64,000 nucleotides of DNA, from contig NZ_WOWP01000062.1 in assembly GCF_009741375.1 (NCBI RefSeq), positions 178,568 to 242,567 on the forward strand, given 5' to 3'. The notes beneath the pieces are model-generated. The model was not told where the DNA came from and did no database searches. It saw only the letters and a program-made list of their open reading frames with translations. This stretch comes from Flavobacterium rakeshii (GTDB lineage: Bacteria > Bacteroidota > Bacteroidia > Flavobacteriales > Flavobacteriaceae). Below are positions 1 to 9,046 of this stretch, in pieces (the stretch's first letter is position 1; each line of letters begins with the position of its first letter). The position numbers and the translations under genes were made by a program.

Positions 1-224
1 ACAAAAATAGCCTTGAGGAAAAAGGCTATAAGGTTAAAACCGAACTGAGCTTTGGTAGCCCTAAACGACAGATTCCGGCTATTATCAATAAGGAAGGGGC
101 ACATTATGATATCCTGATACTGGGTGCTCACGGGCATAACTGGCTTAAGGATATTATATTTGGTACTACTGTAGATGCCGTGAGACATAAGGTTCAAATT
201 CCGGTACTTATCATTAAGGACTAA
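1..224 (+). CDS. Universal stress protein (UspA family), 3' end only
   Basis: The frame is open from base 3 to a TAA at 222-224 and gives the last 73 residues of a protein whose start lies before the window. It holds the UspA nucleotide-binding signature G-x2-G-x9-G-(S/T), seen as GAHG followed nine residues later by GT, then a closing hydrophobic strand (IPVLIIKD) usual at the end of a Usp domain. Family knowledge: cytoplasmic ATP-binding stress proteins, often two domains in Flavobacteria; whether this one is tandem cannot be seen. About 105 bases separate it from the next gene on the same strand. Confidence 0.85.
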   Translation, partial: KNSLEEKGYKVKTELSFGSPKRQIPAIINKEGAHYDILILGAHGHNWLKDIIFGTTVDAVRHKVQIPVLIIKD

Positions 225-330
225 AGGACTTAGATTAAATTTTTCATGTGAGCTTTTTAGCAAAGTTAACTTGGGCTTTTCAACAAAGTGAAAAGTTAAA
301 AACCAGTGCAACTTTGTAAAAAATTAAGAC

Positions 331-1746
331 ATGAAAACAATAAACACCATTTATGTAAACGGAGCGTTTGTAAAACCGCACGGTACAGAAGTTTTCGATT
401 TAATTAACCCTGCCGATAATCAGCTTATCGGAAAAGTTACACTGGGTAACGAAACAGATGCCGATGCTGCTATTGCCGCAGCTAAGGCTGCTTTTAAAAC
501 TTTTTCACAAACCTCAAAAGAGGAACGCATTGCCTACCTGCAACAACTGCATGATGCAGTAAAAAGCCGTGAAGCCGAATTTATTGAGGTAATGGTTAAG
601 GAGTATGGGGGCACACTTCATTTTTGTACCATGAGTGTACAAAATGCCCTTTCAGGATTTACCTCGGCTATTGAGGTGCTCAAAACCTTTGAGTTCCAAA
701 AAATGGTAGGTAAATCAAAAGTAATGTTACAGCCGCTTGGCGTGGTTGGTATTATTACTCCGTGGAATGCCAGTAACGGTTTTATTTGCAGCAAACTTGC
801 CATGACTATTGCATCCGGTAGTACTGCGGTTATAAAACCGAGTGAAATGAGTGCACAGCAAACCCAACTTTTATTGGAATGTTTCCATGAGGCAGGACTG
901 CCAAACGGAGTGTTCAATGTGGTGAATGGTCGAGGAGATGTTGTGGGTGCTACTATTGTAAATCACAGGGATGTGGCAAAAATATCCTTTACAGGATCTA
1001 CGGCGGTGGGTAAATTTATTGCCCGTAATGCGGTAGACACCATGAAGCGCGTAACGCTGGAACTGGGTGGGAAGTCACCTAATATTCTGCTTGATGATGC
1101 CAATATGGACGATGCCATACCTATGGCGGTTTCGGCAGCTTATATGAACAGTGGTCAGGCGTGTATTGCAGGAACGCGATTATTAGTACCTGAAAGCAGA
1201 CTGGAAGAAGTAAAGGAATTGCTTATAGAAACTGTTGAGCAGGTTAAGGTGGGTAATCCTGCGAGTACCGATACGGTTGTAGGACCTATGGTTAGCCAAA
1301 AGCAGTATGAAAGAGTACAAAAATACATTGAACTTGGACTTGAGGAAGGTGCCGAATTGCTTATAGGTGGTCCCGGAAAACCTGAAGGACTGGAAGCCGG
1401 TAACTTTGTAAAACCTACTGTGTTTGTAAATGTAAACAACAATATGCGTATTGCGAGAGAAGAGATTTTTGGCCCGGTACTATCGGTAATAACCTATAAG
1501 ACTGAAGAGGAGGCTATCGAAATTGCTAATGATACCGATTATGGACTGCAGGCATATGTGAATTCTGCCAATGTACTAAGGGCTAAAAAAGTGGCTTCTC
1601 AAATTGTGGCAGGAAGGGTATTGATAAACGGATTGTATCATGACCCGATGGCTCCTTTTGGCGGATTCAAACAATCCGGTATAGGAAGGGAAATGGGCGT
1701 TTACGGGCTGGAAGAGTACGTAGAGCCAAAAACTATTTTAGTATAA
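331..1746 (+). CDS. NAD(P)-dependent aldehyde dehydrogenase
   Basis: A 471-residue protein of normal ALDH length. It should oxidise an aldehyde to the acid with NAD(P)+ in the cytoplasm. The general-base Glu is at 244 (LELGGKSP) and the catalytic Cys at 278 (NSGQACIAG), 34 residues apart as in the family. The Rossmann region (ITPWNAS, IKPSE, FTGST) and the C-terminal EEIFGPV and GGFKQSG motifs are present. Substrate cannot be read from sequence. It stands alone with its own terminator; the AraC regulator that follows may control it, but that is inference from position only. Confidence 0.92.
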   Translation: MKTINTIYVNGAFVKPHGTEVFDLINPADNQLIGKVTLGNETDADAAIAAAKAAFKTFSQTSKEERIAYLQQLHDAVKSREAEFIEVMVKEYGGTLHFCTMSVQNALSGFTSAIEVLKTFEFQKMVGKSKVMLQPLGVVGIITPWNASNGFICSKLAMTIASGSTAVIKPSEMSAQQTQLLLECFHEAGLPNGVFNVVNGRGDVVGATIVNHRDVAKISFTGSTAVGKFIARNAVDTMKRVTLELGGKSPNILLDDANMDDAIPMAVSAAYMNSGQACIAGTRLLVPESRLEEVKELLIETVEQVKVGNPASTDTVVGPMVSQKQYERVQKYIELGLEEGAELLIGGPGKPEGLEAGNFVKPTVFVNVNNNMRIAREEIFGPVLSVITYKTEEEAIEIANDTDYGLQAYVNSANVLRAKKVASQIVAGRVLINGLYHDPMAPFGGFKQSGIGREMGVYGLEEYVEPKTILV

Positions 1747-1758
1747 TATTTTAACCGT

Positions 1759-1790
1759 AAAAAGCAGCAGTTACTTAGTTGCTGCTTTTT
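1759..1790 (+). terminator. Rho-independent terminator after the aldehyde dehydrogenase
   Basis: An 11-base stem (AAAAAGCAGCA with TGCTGCTTTTT) around a 10-base loop, ending in a T run. A TTG that could extend the next gene upstream falls inside this stem, which argues against that start. Confidence 0.8.
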
Positions 1791-1806
1791 GCGTATTTTT
1801 AATATC

Positions 1807-2601
1807 ATGGAAAAAACAGTATCACCATCCATAAAATTTTCCTGCTATTTTACCGAAAGCAGGCAGGGTGAACATTTTATAGGGAATCACGCCCTTGGGT
1901 TTATAGTATCGGGTAATACCACGTTTAACGATGGGAATAACTCTGTTACACTGGCACCGGGACAATTGTATTTTTGCCGAAGGAACCATTTACTTAAATA
2001 TGTAAAAACGCCCGAAACAGGGGGGGTATTCCGTTCCATATCGGTAATGTTTACTCAGGAAATGCTAAGGGAATTCAGCCTTAAATACGGTTTTGTTAGC
2101 GGGGGCAGACAGCCCGAATCGCCATACCAGCTTTTGCAAAGTGACTCCATGCTTGCCAATTATATGGTATCCCTGTTGGAATATGAGTCGGTTTTAACAC
2201 AGCCGGGTTCGCCGCTACTGTCTGTAAAACAGGAAGAGGCGATTTTGTTATTGCTTAAGCTTAACCCTGAGCTTAAGGATGTATTGTTTGATTTCTCTGA
2301 TCCGGGGAAAATAGACCTAGGTGCATTTATGGAGCAAAACTACCACTTCAATGTGGGGATTAATCGCTTCGCTTATTTAACAGGGAGAAGTCTTTCGGGT
2401 TTTAAAAGGGATTTTGAAAAAACATTTAATGTCTCTCCGGGCAAGTGGCTATTGCAAAGAAGGCTTAAGGAGGCCTATTACCTGCTTACCGAGAAGAAAA
2501 TGACGGTATCAGACATATACCCTGAACTTGGGTTTGAAGATATGTCACACTTCTCTTATGCCTTTAAAAAGAAGTACGGAATGGCTCCGTCTAAAATTTA
2601 A
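1807..2601 (+). CDS. AraC-family transcriptional regulator
   Basis: 264 residues from the ATG at 1807; an upstream in-frame TTG at 1789 lies within the preceding terminator and was rejected. The N-terminal ~150 residues look like a cupin-type sensing domain (short beta strands, a LAPGQLYF turn). The C-terminal ~90 residues carry the two AraC helix-turn-helix units: the first around RFAYLTGRSLSGFKRDF and the second around VSDIYPELGFEDMSHFSYAFKKKYG, the latter being the family's most conserved segment. It probably controls the aldehyde dehydrogenase upstream (inference). Its stop overlaps by four bases the stop of the convergent small gene. Confidence 0.9.
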   Translation: MEKTVSPSIKFSCYFTESRQGEHFIGNHALGFIVSGNTTFNDGNNSVTLAPGQLYFCRRNHLLKYVKTPETGGVFRSISVMFTQEMLREFSLKYGFVSGGRQPESPYQLLQSDSMLANYMVSLLEYESVLTQPGSPLLSVKQEEAILLLLKLNPELKDVLFDFSDPGKIDLGAFMEQNYHFNVGINRFAYLTGRSLSGFKRDFEKTFNVSPGKWLLQRRLKEAYYLLTEKKMTVSDIYPELGFEDMSHFSYAFKKKYGMAPSKI

Positions 2602-2726
2602 TGGCAACCACAATCGTCACTGCCGCAGTTGCCTGATTTCTTTTTCTTTTTAAAAAAGAATTTCTTTACCAAAAAGGCTGCTGCTCCGGCAACAAGTATA
2701 TATACTATTATATCCTGTATATTCAT
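2598..2726 (-). CDS. FeoB-associated Cys-rich small membrane protein
   Basis: A 42-residue protein on the minus strand. One N-terminal membrane helix (about residues 5-20, IIVYILVAGAAAFLV) is followed by a very basic stretch (KKFFFKKKKK) and a Cys cluster near the end (GNCGSDDCGCH). This layout, a helix then Lys-rich linker then CxxxxCxC, is that of the small proteins found next to feoB in many bacteria and thought to sit in the FeoB complex. It is the last gene of the feo cluster here, two bases after the exported protein gene, so co-transcription is very likely. Confidence 0.85.
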   Translation of the reverse strand: MNIQDIIVYILVAGAAAFLVKKFFFKKKKKSGNCGSDDCGCH

Positions 2727-2728
2727 AA

Positions 2729-3571
2729 CTACAAATAAATGCCACCGCCTACGGTTGCAAAATTATAATTGGGTGAAGCAATATCAAGATGCTCAAAGCC
2801 TACGCTTATAAAGTAGTTTTTGCGGTGATAACGCCCTTCAATTTCGTAGGCGTGTACCGGCTTGTCGTTAATAAACGACCATTTGGCTCCTGCCAGGAAG
2901 CTTACATTCTGTTTACAGAAGTACTCGGCATTGGCACCAAATGAAAAACCAAGCTTGTTTACATCGTTAGCTATGTATGAGGCTCCTATTGTCCATCCTA
3001 AATTAAAACGTCTTAAACGTATCCTGTCGTATCCTAAATTAAAATAGAACAGCGAGAGGTTGTCTGACGTGTTTTCCTGAAATTCAAACAACTGGTAATA
3101 ATCGGCTTTCACATAAAGGTACTGAAAAGGTCTTAATTTAGCCTCCAGGTGATTGCCAAATAGGTTACCGTTGTTATAAAGAAACTTGTCTTTAAGATCA
3201 AACCTAAAATTATTTATATTTCCGTCATCATGCACTTCGGCATTAAAATAATTACCGTGTTCCGGCAGATAATACGGATATTCTGTTTGTTCAAAGTGTA
3301 AATGATCTTCAATGCCATAATGCCCTATAACGGCTATACCTGCAGTGTAGGCAACAGCTTTTGCTATAAGTTCTACAAATATTGAACCGATTCCCCCATC
3401 TCGTGATGAAGAGGATGAAGAGGAAGTACTTGTTGTTTTTTGCTGTGCAGCAACGGTATTAAGATCCTTCCCTTTGTTTAATTCACTTTTTGATTTGTTC
3501 AGCTTGTCCTGAGAGTATCCTCCGGCGACGATCAGTAAGGTGCAGCAAAATGCTAAGATGTGTTTTTTCAT
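2729..3571 (-). CDS. Exported protein of the feo cluster, probable outer-membrane or periplasmic beta protein
   Basis: 280 residues from the ATG at 3569-3571, two bases after the feoB stop; a longer reading from 3652 would overlap feoB by 79 bases and lacks a signal. The first ~21 residues (MKKHILAF...GGYSQ) form a signal peptide. A Ser-rich low-complexity run at about residues 48-55 is followed by a short hydrophobic stretch and then a C-terminal ~190 residues rich in aromatic, alternating strands, ending in a glycine-rich aromatic tail (GGGIYL) as in small beta-barrels. Function unknown; its position between feoB and the Cys-rich protein suggests a role in iron handling (inference). Confidence 0.7.
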   Translation of the reverse strand: MKKHILAFCCTLLIVAGGYSQDKLNKSKSELNKGKDLNTVAAQQKTTSTSSSSSSSRDGGIGSIFVELIAKAVAYTAGIAVIGHYGIEDHLHFEQTEYPYYLPEHGNYFNAEVHDDGNINNFRFDLKDKFLYNNGNLFGNHLEAKLRPFQYLYVKADYYQLFEFQENTSDNLSLFYFNLGYDRIRLRRFNLGWTIGASYIANDVNKLGFSFGANAEYFCKQNVSFLAGAKWSFINDKPVHAYEIEGRYHRKNYFISVGFEHLDIASPNYNFATVGGGIYL

Positions 3572-3573
3572 CG

Positions 3574-5679
3574 TTATTTTAAAAGCTGGTAGGCTACTAA
3601 CGATACTATGTAGGCAAAGGTACTCATGCCAAACAGTTGTATTAGAGGCCATTTCCAGGAGTTGGTTTCTTTTTTTGTTATCGCCAGTGTACTAATGCAC
3701 TGCATGGCAAAAGCATAGAATAATAGCAATGACACTCCTGTGGCAAAATTAAATACCTTATCCCCTGTTGCCGGATTAATCTCGGCATCCATTCGCTGCT
3801 TAATAGTAGCTTCATCATCACCGCTGCTTCCTATATTGTATATGGTTGCAAGTGTACCTACAAATACTTCTCTTGCAGCAAAAGACGACACAATAGCTAT
3901 GCCAATTTTCCAGTCGTAACCTAAAGGTCTTATAACAGGTTCTATGGCTTTTCCTATAATACCTATATAAGAGTTTTCCAGTTGGTAACCGGCAATTTCA
4001 TTATCAATTTCATCTTGTGAAAGATTCATGTATTGCGGCTGTTGCGTTATGTGAGCCTCGGCATTTTTAAAGTTGTCTCCCGGGCCGTGTGAACCTAAAA
4101 ACCATATAACGATAGATAGTGCAAGGATAATTTTACCGGCACCAAATACAAAGGCTTTTGTTTTCTCAATAACGTTAATGGCAACGTTTTTAAACAACGG
4201 CATTTTATAGTTAGGCATCTCGGCAACAAAAAAGCTTTTATGTCTTGTTTTAAGAATCTTATTAAGGATATATGCCGAAAGTATAGCCCCGCCAAAACCT
4301 AATAGGTACAACAACATAAGAGTTAAACCCTGAAGGTTAAAAAAGCCCAGTGCCATACGGTTAGGTATAATTAGCGAAATAAGAATAGTATACACAGGCA
4401 GCCTTGCCGAACAGGTGGTGAACGGTGTTACCAGTATGGTAATAAGCCTTTCACGCCAGTTCTCTATATTCCTTGCCGCCATAATAGCGGGGATAGCACA
4501 GGCCGTACCTGAGATTAACGGAACAATACTTTTTCCGCTAAGTCCGAAGCGCTTCATTATCTTGTCCATAAGGAATACCACACGGCTCATATAACCACTT
4601 TCTTCCAGTAATGATATGAACAGGAACAGGAAGGCAATTTGCGGAATAAAAATTACCACACCGCCTATACCCGGTACAATACCGTTTGCAATAAGCTCTG
4701 TAAGCTTACCGGGCGGTAACGATTTTGAAGCCCACGAGCTAAGGTGGGTAAAACTTTCGTCAATAAAGTCCATCGGGATGGCAGACCACGCGAAGATAGA
4801 CTGGAATATAAGCATAAGGATACAGAAGAAAATAATGTACCCAAATACTTTATGCGTAAGCAGCCTGTCCAGTTTTGCCCTAAGATCTTTTGCCTTAGAG
4901 GAATCTACGGTAAGTCCGCCTTTCAGCACATCGTTTATAAACTGGTAGCGTTTAATGGTCTCTTTTTGCTGAAGCCTTTTAAGCTCTGATTTACTTTTGG
5001 TAAACGAGCTGTTTTGTATTTCGTTTCTTTCCAGTGCACCAAAATTCACATCCTGTGTAATAACCAGCCATAGTTTATACAGCAATTGGTTTGGGAAAGC
5101 ATTCCTTAGTTTGTTAAAATACTCAGGATCTATGCTCGATGCGTTAAGGCACGGTTCTGTAGAAAGATTTTTGTAATCCAGTATAAGTTTTTTGAGGGCA
5201 TCAATACCAATTCCTTTACGGGAACTAACCAGTGCTATTTTGGTATTAAGGTGCTCTTCAAGGTAAGGGATATCAAGGCTAATCCCTTTACGATCCATCC
5301 TGTCGGCCATATTAACTACCAGTATGGTAGGGATTTCAAGATCTTTAATTTGGGTAAACAGCAGCAGGTTACGTTTTAAGTTTTCCACATCGGTTACCAC
5401 TACGGCTACATCGGGGAAATCTTTATCGTTACGGTTAAGCAACAGTTCTATAACAACGTTCTCGTCTATAGAGCTGGCATTAAGGCTGTATGTTCCCGGT
5501 AAATCTATAACGGTACCTTTAATGTTTCCGGGTAATTTTACCGAACCCTGCTTTCGCTCAACAGTAATGCCGGGGTAGTTACCTACCTGCTGGTTAAGTC
5601 CTGTGAGTTGGTTGAAAACAGACGTTTTTCCGGTATTGGGATTACCAATTAAAGCTATCTTTATAGTAGGGGCTGCCAT
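3574..5679 (-). CDS. feoB: Ferrous iron transport protein B
   Basis: 701 residues, inner-membrane GTPase importing Fe2+. The N-terminal G domain has G1 GNPNTGKTS (12-20), the switch threonine in PGITVE (39), G3 DLPG (59-62) and G4 NMAD (123-126). A helical spacer follows to about 270, then the membrane part with its Gate repeats; conserved segments such as GTACAIPAIMAARN and FTTCSARLPVY are visible in the first Gate and SSFAAREVFVGTLAT in the second. Start codon overlaps the feoA stop by one base (TAATG), indicating translational coupling. No frameshift or missing motif was seen. Confidence 0.97.
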   Translation of the reverse strand: MAAPTIKIALIGNPNTGKTSVFNQLTGLNQQVGNYPGITVERKQGSVKLPGNIKGTVIDLPGTYSLNASSIDENVVIELLLNRNDKDFPDVAVVVTDVENLKRNLLLFTQIKDLEIPTILVVNMADRMDRKGISLDIPYLEEHLNTKIALVSSRKGIGIDALKKLILDYKNLSTEPCLNASSIDPEYFNKLRNAFPNQLLYKLWLVITQDVNFGALERNEIQNSSFTKSKSELKRLQQKETIKRYQFINDVLKGGLTVDSSKAKDLRAKLDRLLTHKVFGYIIFFCILMLIFQSIFAWSAIPMDFIDESFTHLSSWASKSLPPGKLTELIANGIVPGIGGVVIFIPQIAFLFLFISLLEESGYMSRVVFLMDKIMKRFGLSGKSIVPLISGTACAIPAIMAARNIENWRERLITILVTPFTTCSARLPVYTILISLIIPNRMALGFFNLQGLTLMLLYLLGFGGAILSAYILNKILKTRHKSFFVAEMPNYKMPLFKNVAINVIEKTKAFVFGAGKIILALSIVIWFLGSHGPGDNFKNAEAHITQQPQYMNLSQDEIDNEIAGYQLENSYIGIIGKAIEPVIRPLGYDWKIGIAIVSSFAAREVFVGTLATIYNIGSSGDDEATIKQRMDAEINPATGDKVFNFATGVSLLLFYAFAMQCISTLAITKKETNSWKWPLIQLFGMSTFAYIVSLVAYQLLK

Positions 5680-5918
5680 TAAATAGTATCAGTTATTATT
5701 TCGACATCAATTTCTTCGGCAGTTTCCATGCGTATTGCCACATGACTGTCGTTTACATTGATGTAGATTGGATCGCCCAAAGGGGCAATTTGTAAAAGCT
5801 CTACAACATTGCCGGGAAGGCACCCCATTTCAAGTAACTTTAACGGGATGGCATCGATATTAAAATCGGTTATAATGGCCTTTTGTCCTTTTTTTAGCCC
5901 TGCAAGTGAAGTTTTCAA
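5679..5918 (-). CDS. feoA: Ferrous iron transport protein A
   Basis: 79 residues, a single SH3-like FeoA domain with the typical LLEMGCLPGNVVELL turn and the closing AIRMETAEEIDVEI segment. FeoA binds FeoB on the cytoplasmic side and is needed for its activity. First gene of the feo cluster, overlapping feoB by one base. The short gap before the SCO gene (55 bases) leaves room for a promoter, but no clear TAnnTTTG box or Fur-like site was picked out by eye. Confidence 0.95.
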   Translation of the reverse strand: MKTSLAGLKKGQKAIITDFNIDAIPLKLLEMGCLPGNVVELLQIAPLGDPIYINVNDSHVAIRMETAEEIDVEIITDTI

Positions 5919-5973
5919 AGCTTATTTAGAATAAATTAAGACTGCAAAATTATGAATTAATATTCAAATAGCC

Positions 5974-6666
5974 TCACTTTTCGTGTTCGCAAAGCCAATT
6001 AATATCTTCAAGCAGTTGTTTTACGTTTTTCTCTCCCGGAACATCTTCATCCAGATTGGTGCCGTTATAAAATCCGCGAATCCTTCCTTCCTGATCCACC
6101 AGTATAAAATTTTCGGTATGTACCATATCATACAGTTCGCTGGAAGTAGTTGTTTTTACTGCTAAGTACGATTTTCGGGCTATGTAATAAATGTCTTTTT
6201 TGTTGCCTGTAACCAGGTTCCATTTGGCATCAATTACCCCTTTCTTTTCGGCATAAGCTTTAAGCACGGGTACACTGTCAATATCCGGTGTTACCGAGTG
6301 CGATAGTAACATTACTTTTGGATTATCTTTTATTTTATCCTGAAGCCATTCCATATTATCGGTCATAATAGGGCAAATGGTAGGGCAGGTTGTGAAAAAG
6401 AAATCGGCTACATATATTTTTCCTTTATAATCGTTTTGGGTTATAGTATCACCGTTTTGGTTAACAAAGGCAAAATCGGCAATTTTATGGTTGCGTGCCA
6501 CATACTGTATGGTGGTATCTACCAGTTCGGGATTTACGTCAGACGGACTGTAAACCTTTAATGTTTTTGCCGGTTTTAATGCATTGTAAAAAAGGGAAAG
6601 TATAATGGCGGAAATTATGAAGAATACAATGAAAAAAATCCTGTATTTTTTAAAGAATGTAAGCAT
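5974..6666 (-). CDS. SCO1/SenC-family copper chaperone (thioredoxin fold)
   Basis: 230 residues from the ATG at 6664-6666 (an upstream ATG adds seven residues with no function). One N-terminal membrane anchor (FFIVFFIISAIILSLFY) places the thioredoxin-like domain in the periplasm. The copper/redox CxxxC motif CPTIC lies at 94-98 and the distal His is in VHTENFILVD; a GTNLDED loop follows. Known family role: delivery of copper or redox maturation of the CuA site in cytochrome c oxidase. It lies upstream of feoA on the same strand but with a 55-base gap, so shared transcription is uncertain. Confidence 0.9.
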   Translation of the reverse strand: MLTFFKKYRIFFIVFFIISAIILSLFYNALKPAKTLKVYSPSDVNPELVDTTIQYVARNHKIADFAFVNQNGDTITQNDYKGKIYVADFFFTTCPTICPIMTDNMEWLQDKIKDNPKVMLLSHSVTPDIDSVPVLKAYAEKKGVIDAKWNLVTGNKKDIYYIARKSYLAVKTTTSSELYDMVHTENFILVDQEGRIRGFYNGTNLDEDVPGEKNVKQLLEDINWLCEHEK

Positions 6667-6798
6667 GTTAGGGTAATTTTTTTGCAAATTTACAAAACAG
6701 GGCGTGATTGTTGCCCTTTTATTAAAAGTTATACATTGTTAAAGCATCGAAAACGATATATTTAACACGTTTATGCTATGCTATTTATGTTAACTTTA

Positions 6799-6806
6799 TA
6801 TTTTTG
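6799..6806 (+). promoter_or_regulatory. Candidate -7 box (TAnnTTTG) for the M13 peptidase gene
   Basis: The octamer TATTTTTG matches the Bacteroidota -7 consensus and sits 22 bases before the ATG. No clear TTTG was seen at the expected -33 distance, so this is a partial match. Confidence 0.35.
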
Positions 6807-6828
6807 TAACCGAAGGTTTAAACTTTAA

Positions 6829-8883
6829 ATGATGAAATTAAACAGAAATGTAAAAATCGCTACAGCAGCCTTGTTTTTAGGAACAGCAGTTTGTAACGCT
6901 CAAAAATCAGACAGTCATGGTATTAACCTTTCTTATATGGATAAGAAAGTAAGTCCGGCTGATGATTTTTTCAGATATGTTAACGGAACCTGGATTGACC
7001 AGACCGAGATTCCCGGAAACAAAACCCGCTGGGGTAGTTTTGATGAGCTAAGGGAAAATACTAATAATGATGCTCTTGAAATTTTAAAATCGGCAGCAGC
7101 AAACAAAAGTCTGAAGGCCGATACCGATGAAGGTAAAGCAGCCCGCCTGTACAGAACCATTATGGACACGGTTACCCGTAACAGAATGGGAACCGAGCCT
7201 TTAAAGGCATACTTAAGAAGAATAGATCAGGTTAAAAATGTACATGACCTTCAACTATTGCTTAGCGATATGGAACCGGAAGGTGGATTGGGCTTTTTTG
7301 GTATAGGTGTAGGTGCCGATGCTAAAGACAGTAACAAGAACACTCTTTATCTTGGTACGGGTTCACTTGGTTTACCGGACAGGGATTATTATGTTTCTGA
7401 CGACGAAGATTCAAAAGAGAAAAGAACTAAATATGAGGAGCACGTTGCCAGGATGCTTAAATATATTGGTTACAGTGATAAGCAGGCTAAAAAAGCAGCA
7501 GCTAATATTCTTGCTTTTGAAACTGAAATGGCTGAGCCAAGACTGGATAGAGTAGAGCGTCGCGATAGCAGAAAGACGTATAACCCAATGGCAATTACCG
7601 ATTTGCAAAAGCTGGCTCCTATCATTAAATGGGATAAATTTTTAGTAGATACAGGTATAGGTAGTGTAGATACGATTGTAGTTTCTCAACCTGGATACAT
7701 GAAAGCCTTACAGAGTATTTTAGCTAAAGGTGACGTGGATACCTGGAAAGATTACCTTAAGTGGACCCTTTTAAATAAGTCTACCGGATATCTTACTACT
7801 GAGATTGAAACTGCTAACTGGGAGTTTTACAGTAAAACATTAAGAGGTGCTCTTAAAGAGGAAACCCGCGATAAAAATGCACTTCAAACCATTAATGGTA
7901 CTGTAGGTGAGGCTTTAGGTAAGCTATATGTTGCTAAAAAGTTCCCTGCTGAGGCTAAGGAAAAAGCAGAGAGCATGATTAAAAACGTTATGCTTGCTTA
8001 TGAGAACCGTATTAATAACCTTCCGTGGATGGCAAAAAGTACAAGACAAAATGCTATCGATAAACTTAGAAGGTTAAAAGTAAAAATTGGTTACCCTGAC
8101 GAATGGAAAGACTATTCTGAACTTACTCTTAAAGGTCCGGAAGATGGTGGTACTTTCTTCTCTAACATGAAGGCTGTAGCCCGTTGGAGATTTGAGCAGG
8201 ATAAAAAAGACCTTAAAAGACCGGTAGATAAAAACGAGTGGCACATGGCTCCTCAAATTGTAAATGCTTACTTTAACCCTTCATACAACGAGATTGTTTT
8301 CCCGGCAGGTATACTACAACCTCCGTTTTATGATTATAAAGCAGATGAGGCTGTTAACTATGGTGGTATTGGGGCTGTAATAGGTCACGAAATTTCTCAT
8401 GGTTTTGATGATAGCGGTTCACGTTATAATGCAGATGGTAACCTTGTTAACTGGTGGAGTGACGAAGACCTTGAGAAATTTACAGGTCTTGGTGGCGCAC
8501 TTGCCGATCAGTACAGCCAACTACAGCCGCTACCGGGTATTTATGTAGACGGTAAATTTACCCTTGGTGAAAACATTGGTGACCTTGGTGGTGTTAATGC
8601 TGCTTACGATGGTTTACAGTTATACCTTAAAGAGCATGGTAACCCGGGTCTTATAGATGGGTACACGCCAGAACAGCGCTTTTTTATCTCATGGGCAACT
8701 ATATGGAGAACAAAAATGAGAGATGAAGCGATTAAGAATCAGGTGAAAACCGACCCTCACTCTCCGGGTATGTACAGAGCTTACGTGCCACTGCAAAATA
8801 TTGACGCTTTCTATAAAGCATTTGATATTAAACAAGGCGATGGTATGTATGTTGAGCCGGATAAACGTGTTAAAATTTGGTAG
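6829..8883 (+). CDS. M13-family zinc metallopeptidase (neprilysin/PepO-like)
   Basis: 684 residues with a signal peptide (cleavage expected after CNAQ, about residue 25), so periplasmic or outer-envelope. Zinc site HEISH at 520-524 and third ligand Glu581 within ENIGDLGG (581-588), with the family Asp585 present. The substrate-binding motif NAYFNPSYNEIVFPAGIL lies about 25 residues before the zinc site. The N-terminal domain begins with the family signature DDFFRYVNGTWI. Two ATGs in tandem (6829, 6832) make the exact start uncertain by one residue. Monocistronic, closed by a strong terminator. These enzymes cut short peptides; the target here is unknown. Confidence 0.95.
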   Translation: MMKLNRNVKIATAALFLGTAVCNAQKSDSHGINLSYMDKKVSPADDFFRYVNGTWIDQTEIPGNKTRWGSFDELRENTNNDALEILKSAAANKSLKADTDEGKAARLYRTIMDTVTRNRMGTEPLKAYLRRIDQVKNVHDLQLLLSDMEPEGGLGFFGIGVGADAKDSNKNTLYLGTGSLGLPDRDYYVSDDEDSKEKRTKYEEHVARMLKYIGYSDKQAKKAAANILAFETEMAEPRLDRVERRDSRKTYNPMAITDLQKLAPIIKWDKFLVDTGIGSVDTIVVSQPGYMKALQSILAKGDVDTWKDYLKWTLLNKSTGYLTTEIETANWEFYSKTLRGALKEETRDKNALQTINGTVGEALGKLYVAKKFPAEAKEKAESMIKNVMLAYENRINNLPWMAKSTRQNAIDKLRRLKVKIGYPDEWKDYSELTLKGPEDGGTFFSNMKAVARWRFEQDKKDLKRPVDKNEWHMAPQIVNAYFNPSYNEIVFPAGILQPPFYDYKADEAVNYGGIGAVIGHEISHGFDDSGSRYNADGNLVNWWSDEDLEKFTGLGGALADQYSQLQPLPGIYVDGKFTLGENIGDLGGVNAAYDGLQLYLKEHGNPGLIDGYTPEQRFFISWATIWRTKMRDEAIKNQVKTDPHSPGMYRAYVPLQNIDAFYKAFDIKQGDGMYVEPDKRVKIW

Positions 8884-8910
8884 TATAAAATCTACAAATT
8901 ACATATAAAC

Positions 8911-8938
8911 AAAACCCTACGGATTCCCGTAGGGTTTT
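8911..8938 (+). terminator. Terminator of the M13 peptidase gene
   Basis: Twelve-base perfect stem (AAAACCCTACGG with CCGTAGGGTTTT) with a four-base loop, followed by more T-rich sequence. Confidence 0.85.
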
Positions 8939-9046
8939 GTTTTTCAGATAAAAACATAATCATGTGTTAAATGCGGGTTTCCCGTAACGCCGTTAGTTAT
9001 TTAACATTTAATTTTGTTTCACCTGAAAATAAATGATATAGCCGTA

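Noticed and set aside
1789..1806. Longer start (TTG) for the AraC regulator
   Set aside because: The codon is in the terminator stem of the preceding gene.
2629..2811. 60-residue plus-strand ORF
   Set aside because: It is the shadow of the FeoB-associated Cys-rich gene on the other strand.
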